Positions 9,540 through 15,394 of a DNA stretch of 64,000 nt are shown piece after piece. The first letter of the stretch is position 1, and the number at the start of each line of letters is the position of its first letter. Position numbers and translations under genes: made by a program. The stretch comes from CAVPDG01 sp963702535 (GTDB taxonomy: Bacteria; Chloroflexota; Anaerolineae; Anaerolineales; UBA4823). Under the pieces are notes generated by a model. That model was given only the letters and a program-made list of their open reading frames with translations, made no database searches and had not been told where the DNA came from. The stretch covers positions 558,001-622,000 of the forward strand of contig CAVPDG010000004.1 in the NCBI GenBank assembly GCA_963702535.1, in the 5' to 3' direction.

Positions 9540-10520
9540 TTAGCGCCAGACCCTGAACGAGGTCCGGGCTTTGTCTTCGAGGTTGTTGTAGGTCGCCTTG
9601 ACGCGGATATCCGCCAACCCGAGCGGCTCGTCCTGGTATGGGAAAGCGTACAGGATGACGCCGTTCTTATCCGTGGTACCGGGGAACACGCCTTGCTCTT
9701 TGCCCGAGGGCAGCTTCACGGTGAGGGTAACATCCGCGTCGGAGACCGGGATAAGGTTCTGGTCGCGGACGGTGACCGTGATGGTCACCTGCCCGCTCGG
9801 CGCAACCACGGGCGTATCCACGGAGGCGCGCGCATTCAGAGCGAGGACCGTTTGGACGCGGTTGTCGCCATCCGCGCCGTTGAACGGCTGCTCTGGCTGC
9901 AAGTAAATAGGATCTTCCTCCAGGACGATGAAGTACTGCCAGCCCAGATTGGAGAGCTGAACGCGGTCACCGATTGGCATCTCGGGGTGGTATTCCAGGC
10001 GCGCCCGCTGGAAAACCTGCACGATGCGCTGGTCCTGAATTTCGAAGTTGGAGATGGGATAGCCGAACTGCGCTACGCCGCCGTGGCTTTCAAAGAAGGC
10101 GAGGAAAGCATAGCAGACCCGCCTTTTGGTTTCCGGGTAGTTACGGCAGGCGGGGAAGTTCTCCGGCGTGGGTAGAGACAACCCCGGCTCGTACATGAGG
10201 CGCCCCAGCTCGCTGATCTGCACGCGCAACTCCGGTGGGTTTTCCGCCACGTACTCAAAGCGGGTGTTCTCGAAGTATTGCACCATGCGGTTTTTCCCGG
10301 TGTCCAGGAACGCCCGCGTGATGGGTAGACCGTAGATCAGTTTTGGGTTCGGGATGCTCTCGTAGGTCTGGAGGAATTCACCGCTGACGAAGTGACCGGT
10401 TTCAGCGAAGTAGCGGCGGTCCTCCGGGGTAGGGTTTTCCCCCTGAGCAAATGAAGGTTTCCCGCCCATCAGTATCATTACAAGACCGACAAGCAGTACG
10501 GAGGCCCACGACGCTTTCAT
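9540..10520 (-). CDS. Secreted protein with Chloroflexota-type repeats and Ig-like tail
   Basis: About 326 residues. A signal peptide ends near SFAQG. Two related repeats of the kind common in secreted Chloroflexota proteins follow: ETGHFVSGEFLQTYE...LIYGLPITRAF and CYAFLAFFESHGGVAQFGYPIS, each followed by an aromatic FE/LEYHPE-type stretch (TRFEYVAENPPELRVQIS, ARLEYHPEMP). The last 100 residues resemble an immunoglobulin-like or invasin-type beta domain (VTITVTVRDQNLIPVSDADVTL). No enzyme motif is seen; a surface or matrix role is possible. The start is taken at ATG 10520. A GTG two codons upstream (10526) lies almost exactly at the predicted transcription start, so the mRNA may be leaderless. 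Confidence 0.8.
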   Translation of the reverse strand: MKASWASVLLVGLVMILMGGKPSFAQGENPTPEDRRYFAETGHFVSGEFLQTYESIPNPKLIYGLPITRAFLDTGKNRMVQYFENTRFEYVAENPPELRVQISELGRLMYEPGLSLPTPENFPACRNYPETKRRVCYAFLAFFESHGGVAQFGYPISNFEIQDQRIVQVFQRARLEYHPEMPIGDRVQLSNLGWQYFIVLEEDPIYLQPEQPFNGADGDNRVQTVLALNARASVDTPVVAPSGQVTITVTVRDQNLIPVSDADVTLTVKLPSGKEQGVFPGTTDKNGVILYAFPYQDEPLGLADIRVKATYNNLEDKARTSFRVWR

Positions 10521-10532
10521 TTCCACATGCTC

Positions 10533-10561
10533 ATTATATGCAATATTTGATGAAATTTCAA
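10533..10561 (-). promoter_or_regulatory. Sigma-70-type promoter of the secreted repeat protein
   Basis: On the minus strand TTGAAA (complement of 10556-10561), a 17-base spacer, then TATAAT (complement of 10533-10538). The predicted start of transcription is near 10526, within a few bases of the start codon. Confidence 0.75.
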
Positions 10562-10583
10562 TAGGTTAAGCCAGTGTTTTTTG

Positions 10584-10605
10584 AACCTAACAGGGTTATT
10601 AGGTT
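10584..10605. promoter_or_regulatory. Candidate operator palindrome
   Basis: AACCTAA (10584-10590) and TTAGGTT (10599-10605) are inverted around 8 bases, 22 bases upstream of the -35 box of the secreted protein gene. This position fits an activator site; no regulator can be assigned. Confidence 0.35.
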
Positions 10606-10658
10606 GCACTTTTGGTTAATGCCGGATAGGCGCGTCGCAGGGTGCTGATTCCAGCCGC

Positions 10659-10769
10659 TCAACGCAGGAAGAGCACGGCAGTTGCCAGGCTGACCAGGCT
10701 GACACACACGCATGCCGCGATTAAGAGGGTGAGGCAAGTTAACAGGATGCGCTTGAGCGTCTCAGACAT
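10659..10769 (-). CDS. Small single-span membrane protein (36 aa)
   Basis: A short frame starting MSETLKRIL with one hydrophobic helix covering residues 6-34. The ribosome site is weak and no family is recognised. It could be a genuine small membrane peptide or a chance frame. It stands alone between the secreted repeat protein and a long palindrome. Confidence 0.3.
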   Translation of the reverse strand: MSETLKRILLTCLTLLIAACVCVSLVSLATAVLFLR

Positions 10770-10857
10770 CGCGCCTGATTCTACCCCAAATCCGGAAATC
10801 ATCACGATAAATCCCCATGAGCCGTGCTCGGGAGCAATCAAATGTTGTTGTTGAGTT

Positions 10858-10909
10858 CCGGTTTTGGGGGTTGGGGGCGGCGTACGCCGCCCCCAACCCC
10901 CAAAACCGG
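10858..10909. repeat. Perfect 52-bp palindrome with no loop
   Basis: The left arm 10858-10883 (CCGGTTTTGGGGGTTGGGGG then CGGCGT) is the exact reverse complement of 10884-10909, with GCGT/ACGC at the centre. It lies upstream of the DUF3054-sigma operon, has no T-run, and resembles in style the hairpins at 1541 and 13337. Confidence 0.9.
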
Positions 10910-10946
10910 TAACCACCTTTTAGTGCACCCGCCGTGCTCTTCAATG

Positions 10947-10975
10947 CTGACCTGAGCTACCTTGTGTAGTAAAAT
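10947..10975 (+). promoter_or_regulatory. Promoter of the DUF3054-sigma operon
   Basis: CTGACC (10947-10952), a 17-base spacer and TAAAAT (10970-10975), 23 bases before the DUF3054 start. The -35 matches consensus at four of six bases. Confidence 0.5.
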
Positions 10976-10998
10976 GAAGAAAGCACAGGTGTAATCAC

Positions 10999-11382
10999 AT
11001 GAAGAACAAACGGCGGCTTATCCTCATCTGCGGCGACGTCGTGGTATTTGCCCTGGTAACCCTCTTCGGATTCTCTACGCACAACACACTGGGGAGCGCT
11101 GGCGGTCGCATGCTGGCGACTTTTATCCCCCTGCTTGCCGGCTGGGCTTTGATCGCCCCCTTCCTGGGCGTTTACAACCTGGAACGGGTCACCGATGCGC
11201 GCCAGCTCTGGCGCCCGTTCTGGGCGATGGTGCTTGCCGGTCCCATGGTTGGCTGGCTGCGCGGCGTCTGGTTGGGGCAGGTGATCTTGCCGGTCTTTGT
11301 CGTGGTGTTGGGCGGGGTCAGCGCCCTGGCGATGCTCGCCTGGCGGACCCTATTCTGGTTTGTTGCCTCCCGTATGAAGTAG
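10999..11382 (+). CDS. DUF3054 family membrane protein
   Basis: 127 residues with four hydrophobic segments: after KRRLILICGD, around GGRMLATFIPLLAGWALIAPF, at PFWAMVLAGPMVGWL, and a C-terminal helix. The ICGD near the N-terminus and the GWLRG motif fit the DUF3054 family. Function is unknown. The stop is 5 bases before the ECF sigma start, so the two are probably co-transcribed. Confidence 0.75.
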   Translation: MKNKRRLILICGDVVVFALVTLFGFSTHNTLGSAGGRMLATFIPLLAGWALIAPFLGVYNLERVTDARQLWRPFWAMVLAGPMVGWLRGVWLGQVILPVFVVVLGGVSALAMLAWRTLFWFVASRMK

Positions 11383-11386
11383 CGCT

Positions 11387-11995
11387 ATGGATGAAGCTGC
11401 CCTCATTACGTCTGCTCAGCGCGGCAGCCTGGATTCGTTCAACCAGCTGATCCTGATCTACCAGGACGCTGTCTACGGGCAGGCTTACCGCATGATGGGG
11501 GAAGACGAGCCGGCGCAGGACGCCACGCAGGAGGCGTTTATTTCTGCCTACCGCAGCCTCTCCTCCTACCGCGGCGGCTCGTTCAAAGCCTGGTTGCTGC
11601 GCATCGTCACCAATGCCTGTTACGACGAGCTGCGCCGTAGGAAGCGCCATCCCGTCACCTCGCTTGAGCCGCTGGATGCGGATGACGAGGAGATCGAATC
11701 GCCCCGTTGGCTGGCGGATCCGGCCGAGTCGCCCGAAGCGCGGACGGAGCGCAGCGAGCTGGGGGATGCCATCCAGCAGTGCCTGGATGGGTTGCCGGTC
11801 GAGTTTCGCGCCGTGGTCGTGCTGGTCGATATCCAGGGCATGGATTATGGTGAAGCCGCTCAGGTGGTAGGCAAGCCGGTGGGGACGGTGAAGAGCCGGC
11901 TGGCGCGCGCCCGAATGCGCCTGCGCGATTGCCTGCAGGGCGCCTGGGAACTTTTGCCCGCCCAGTTTCGTCTCGTGGGTGAGGATAAGCCATGA
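11387..11995 (+). CDS. ECF (sigma-70 group 4) RNA polymerase sigma factor
   Basis: 202 residues with region 2 (LILIYQDAVYGQAYRMMG, DATQEAFISAYRSL, KAWLLRIVTNACYDELRRRK) and region 4 (LPVEFRAVVVLVDIQGMDYGEAAQVVGKPVGTVKSRLARAR as two blocks) joined by an acidic linker. It directs RNA polymerase to alternative promoters. Its stop overlaps the anti-sigma start by four bases (ATGA), a standard arrangement for translational coupling of sigma and its inhibitor. Confidence 0.93.
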   Translation: MDEAALITSAQRGSLDSFNQLILIYQDAVYGQAYRMMGEDEPAQDATQEAFISAYRSLSSYRGGSFKAWLLRIVTNACYDELRRRKRHPVTSLEPLDADDEEIESPRWLADPAESPEARTERSELGDAIQQCLDGLPVEFRAVVVLVDIQGMDYGEAAQVVGKPVGTVKSRLARARMRLRDCLQGAWELLPAQFRLVGEDKP

Positions 11996-12819
11996 AGACG
12001 CAGATCACAGGGCGCGAGTGGGAGGATCTCTCGGCATACCTGGACGGACAGCTATCGCCGAAAGAGAGCGCTCGCCTGGAAGAAAAGCTCCAGGCGAGGG
12101 CGGATTTGCGCCGCGCTCTGGAAGAGCTCAGCCGCACCCGCACGCTGCTACGCTCCCAGCCCCCCGTGCGCGCCCCGCGCAACTTCTTGCTCTCACCGAA
12201 GATGGTCGGCGAGCGCCGGGCTCCCGCCCCTGCAAACCGGCTTTTCCCGGTGATGCGCCTGGCTTCGGCGCTGGCGATGGCGCTGTTTGTCCTGGCGCTG
12301 GTTGGCGACTTTTTGTCCAGCGGCAGGCAGCCTGGCGTCCTGCCGGTGGCGTACCAATCCGTTGAGATGCCCGCTCCGGCGGCGGTGATGAAGGAAGCCT
12401 CGCAGGCTGATGCTCCCGCAGCGGAAGAGGCGATTGAGCTGCCCGCCGCCACCGAGGCGCCAGCGGAAGCGAAATTGGCGCAAGGGGCGGCGCCTGCCCC
12501 GGCGCCCACCCTGGGCGCCGCCATGCTGCAAGAGAGCGGCACAGGCGCCGAGGCATATCCTCCGCCTGCCGCAGATCTGGCTGCTGGCGCAGCAGCCGTC
12601 GAGCAGGTCACGCCTACGCCGCTCCCCGCCGAGCCAACCGCGCCCCCCATAGCCCAGGCTCAGCCGGCGGAGCGCAACACCGTCCAGGATTCCTCGGCTA
12701 CTGCATTTCAAGCCAGCACACCCTGGTCCGGCTGGCGGCTGCTCGAGATCGCCCTGGGGCTGCTGGTGCTGGTCACAGCCGGATGGGCATTTTACCTGTG
12801 GCGCTCCAAACGCACGTGA
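11992..12819 (+). CDS. Membrane-anchored anti-sigma factor (no zinc motif)
   Basis: 275 residues. The N-terminal 75 residues look like an anti-sigma domain (WEDLSAYLDGQLSPKESARLEE, LRRALEELSRTRTLLRSQP) but lack the HxxxCxxC zinc motif. A transmembrane helix follows (residues about 84-106), then a long Ala/Pro/Glu-rich extracytoplasmic linker, and a second hydrophobic helix (LLEIALGLLVLVTAGWAFYLW) before RSKRT. It is expected to hold the upstream ECF sigma factor at the membrane until an envelope signal releases it; the signal is unknown. Confidence 0.85.
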   Translation: MKTQITGREWEDLSAYLDGQLSPKESARLEEKLQARADLRRALEELSRTRTLLRSQPPVRAPRNFLLSPKMVGERRAPAPANRLFPVMRLASALAMALFVLALVGDFLSSGRQPGVLPVAYQSVEMPAPAAVMKEASQADAPAAEEAIELPAATEAPAEAKLAQGAAPAPAPTLGAAMLQESGTGAEAYPPPAADLAAGAAAVEQVTPTPLPAEPTAPPIAQAQPAERNTVQDSSATAFQASTPWSGWRLLEIALGLLVLVTAGWAFYLWRSKRT

Positions 12820-13307
12820 TGTCCGAAGAGATTAATTTTTGCATGCGCTGCGGCTGCCGGTTGGGCGAGGCAGACCGCTTCGGTCGCTTGAGACCCGTCT
12901 GCCCGGATTGTGGGTGGATTTACTTTGCCGATCCCAAGGTGGCCGCGGCGGTGCTGGTGGAGCGGGCGGAAGAGGTGCTGCTGGTGCGCCGCCTGTACGA
13001 CCCCGAGCGCGGGCGCTGGTCGTTGCCGGCGGGGTTTATCGACGCCGGCGAGGACCCGCAGCGGGCTGCGGAGCGCGAATGCCTGGAAGAGACGGGCCTG
13101 GTGGTGCAGGTGCGCGCCCTGCGGGATGTGCTGTACGGGCAGGACCACCCGCGCGGCGCCCATATCATTATTATCTATGAAGCGGATCTTCTCTCCGGCG
13201 TGCTGCAGCCCGGCGACGACGTTGACGACGCGGCTTTCTTCAGCCGCAGCAACCTGCCGCCCCTGGCGTTCTCCGCCACGCGGCGCATGCTGGGCGTCTC
13301 TGAATAA
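12819..13307 (+). CDS. NUDIX hydrolase with N-terminal zinc ribbon
   Basis: 162 residues. The N-terminus has two CxxC pairs (CMRCG and CPDCG), forming a zinc ribbon as in NADH pyrophosphatase-type enzymes. The Nudix box is complete: G, five residues, E, seven residues, then RECLEETG. It likely hydrolyses a nucleoside diphosphate derivative such as ADP-ribose or NADH. The ATG at 12819 shares a base with the anti-sigma stop (TGATG), so it belongs to the same operon. Confidence 0.9.
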   Translation: MSEEINFCMRCGCRLGEADRFGRLRPVCPDCGWIYFADPKVAAAVLVERAEEVLLVRRLYDPERGRWSLPAGFIDAGEDPQRAAERECLEETGLVVQVRALRDVLYGQDHPRGAHIIIIYEADLLSGVLQPGDDVDDAAFFSRSNLPPLAFSATRRMLGVSE

Positions 13308-13311
13308 ATAG

Positions 13312-13408
13312 AATAGGAGTTACGCACTTCAGGGAAGTTTGGGGGTGTTTCGGCGGGCGAAGCCCGCCGAAACACCCCCAAACCCCTACCAACTGCGTAA
13401 GTCCTATA
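13312..13408. mobile_element. MITE-like element with terminal inverted repeats
   Basis: About 97 bp. The ends AATAGGAGTTACGCACTT (13312-13329) and AACTGCGTAAGTCCTATA (13391-13408) are inverted repeats matching at 15 of 18 positions. The interior is a perfect 22-bp stem (13337-13358 with 13362-13383) around a GAA loop. No coding capacity. The GGACTTACGCA-type terminus resembles insertion-sequence ends, so this may be a non-autonomous element mobilised in trans. Confidence 0.55.
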
Positions 13409-13569
13409 GAAAATTGTTCCGAAAAGTTAAAGCGGTGTGGTTTACATTTTCATAAGGGGGAGGTTATTTGTCCACATGAGCCCCCGATTTATGGTAAACT
13501 ACCCGTGCGGGGTAAATACCACTTTATTTCTCCCAATTGGCACATTAATTAATTAAGGAGAGGACAGAG

Positions 13570-15315
13570 ATGAAACTTTCGGTTTTCAAGCCATTTCTTT
13601 TTCTTGGCGTTCTGATCGTTTTGGTCGGGCTGGCTTGCAGCTCCGGCTCTGGAACGCCGCAAGCCACGCAGGCGCCCGTCCAGCCTCAGGCAACACAGGC
13701 GCCGGTAGAGGTTAAAACCGAGGCTCCCGTGGTCACTGAGGCGCCTCAGGCTGCGACCGGCGCGGTGGCGGACCTGCAGGACGTAAAAAATGCAGTCGTG
13801 CAGATCGAGTCGCAGGGCACCTTTGTCGATCCGGAAGTGGGCGTGGTCGCCAATGCTGCCGGGCGCGGCTCGGGCTTCATTATTGACCCCTCCGGCATCG
13901 CCGTTACGAACAACCACGTCGTAACCGGCGGCGCCCTGTATAAGGTCTGGTTGGCTGGCGAGACGGAGCCGCGCAATGCCCGCGTGCTGGGCGTTTCCGA
14001 GTGCTCCGACCTGGCGGTGATCGACATCGATGGCGATGGCTTCCCCTACTTGAAATGGTACCAGGGATCCATCGATGTGGGTGAGGATATCTACATTGCC
14101 GGTTTCCCACTGGGCGACCCGGAATACACCCTCACCAAAGGCATCATCTCCAAAGCCAAAACGAGCGGCGAGACATCCTGGGCTTCGGTTAATTCGGTGC
14201 TGGAGTACGACGCCCAGAGCAACCCCGGCAACTCCGGCGGTCCGGTTGTGACCCCGGATGGCGAGGTGGTAGCTGTGCACTACGCCGGCAACTCCTCCAC
14301 CCGCCAGGCTTTCGGCATCTCGCGCGATGCCGCCATGGACGTTGTCGAACAGCTCCGTGCTGGCGAGAACGTGGATAGCATCGGTGTCAACGGGCAGGCG
14401 GTCAGTAACGAAGATGGCTCGCTGACCGGCATCTGGGTCTCCTCCGTCCAGTCCGGTTCCCAGGCAGATAAAGCGGGCGTCGAGCCGGGCGATATCATCA
14501 CCATGATGGAGAACCTGGTGCTGGCTACGGACGGCAGCATGTCGCAGTATTGCGATATCCTGCGCAGCCACAAGCCGGGCGATACGCTCTCGCTCGAGGT
14601 GCTGCGTTGGGCAAACAACCAGGTCCTGGAAGGTCAGCTCAACGGGCGTGAGCTGGCGGTCACGGTGCAGGGCGACAATTCGAGCTCGGGCAACGATAAT
14701 TCGAGCGGCGGCGATACCAGCGGCGATATTGTCAATCCCGACGCCTCCGCTTCCGGCGATTACTACTACTACAGCGATTTCGATACCAGCATGGATAGCT
14801 GGTCCTACTTCCTGATGAGCGGCAACGACGATGGTTTCTCGACCGAGCTGGCGGATAGCAAGCTGCGCATCGACATCGAGAAGGCGAACACCTGGTTGTA
14901 CTTCACCTACGACGATTACAGCTATACGGATGTGCGCATCGACACCGTCGCAGAAAACCTGGGGCGCAACACCAACAATGTCAGCCTGATCTGCCGCTAC
15001 TCGGACGACGGCTGGTACGAGTTCAACGTCTATAACAGCGGCAATTACGACATCTTCTACTACGATAACGTGGTTGCCAAAGATTACAAGCTGCTCTACC
15101 GCGGCGCCTCCACCGCCATTAAGACGGGCAAGAACACCAACGAATATTCCGCCATATGCTCCGGTAACACCCTCACCCTGGGCATCAATGGGGTAGAGGT
15201 GCGCACGGTCAAGAGCAACGACTTGAAAGAAGGGCAGGTGGGCTTTGGGCTCTCGTCCTTCGATGTGCTGCCCATCATCGCCGAGTTTGACGGCTTCGCC
15301 GCCAGCGTGCCATAA
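13570..15315 (+). CDS. HtrA/DegP-like serine protease lipoprotein with PDZ and C-terminal beta domain
   Basis: 581 residues. A lipoprotein signal ends with LACS (Cys23 lipidated), then a Thr/Pro/Ala-rich linker. The trypsin-like domain has the triad His116 (TNNHVV), Asp147 (CSDLAVIDI) and Ser222 (GNSGGP). A PDZ domain follows (about 285-365, with KAGVEPGDIITMM). After a Ser/Asn/Gly spacer, the last 185 residues form a Tyr/Asp-rich beta-sandwich-like domain (DFDTSMDSWSYF, DGWYEFNVYNSGNYDIFYY), similar to laminin-G or jelly-roll domains. It probably acts in envelope protein quality control outside the membrane, with the C-terminal domain binding a glycan or surface partner. Confidence 0.9.
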   Translation: MKLSVFKPFLFLGVLIVLVGLACSSGSGTPQATQAPVQPQATQAPVEVKTEAPVVTEAPQAATGAVADLQDVKNAVVQIESQGTFVDPEVGVVANAAGRGSGFIIDPSGIAVTNNHVVTGGALYKVWLAGETEPRNARVLGVSECSDLAVIDIDGDGFPYLKWYQGSIDVGEDIYIAGFPLGDPEYTLTKGIISKAKTSGETSWASVNSVLEYDAQSNPGNSGGPVVTPDGEVVAVHYAGNSSTRQAFGISRDAAMDVVEQLRAGENVDSIGVNGQAVSNEDGSLTGIWVSSVQSGSQADKAGVEPGDIITMMENLVLATDGSMSQYCDILRSHKPGDTLSLEVLRWANNQVLEGQLNGRELAVTVQGDNSSSGNDNSSGGDTSGDIVNPDASASGDYYYYSDFDTSMDSWSYFLMSGNDDGFSTELADSKLRIDIEKANTWLYFTYDDYSYTDVRIDTVAENLGRNTNNVSLICRYSDDGWYEFNVYNSGNYDIFYYDNVVAKDYKLLYRGASTAIKTGKNTNEYSAICSGNTLTLGINGVEVRTVKSNDLKEGQVGFGLSSFDVLPIIAEFDGFAASVP

Positions 15316-15344
15316 GCTCAGCTTCGCAAGAACACTTAGACCCG

Positions 15345-15394
15345 AATGAAAACATCTCCCTGGAGGACATATCCCCGGGGAGATGTTTTCATTT
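15345..15394. terminator. Bidirectional terminator
   Basis: AATGAAAACATCTCCC (15345-15360) pairs with GGGAGATGTTTTCATT (15378-15393), with A/T-rich outer ends on both strands. It lies between the converging HtrA-like and PBP-like genes and can serve both. Confidence 0.85.
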
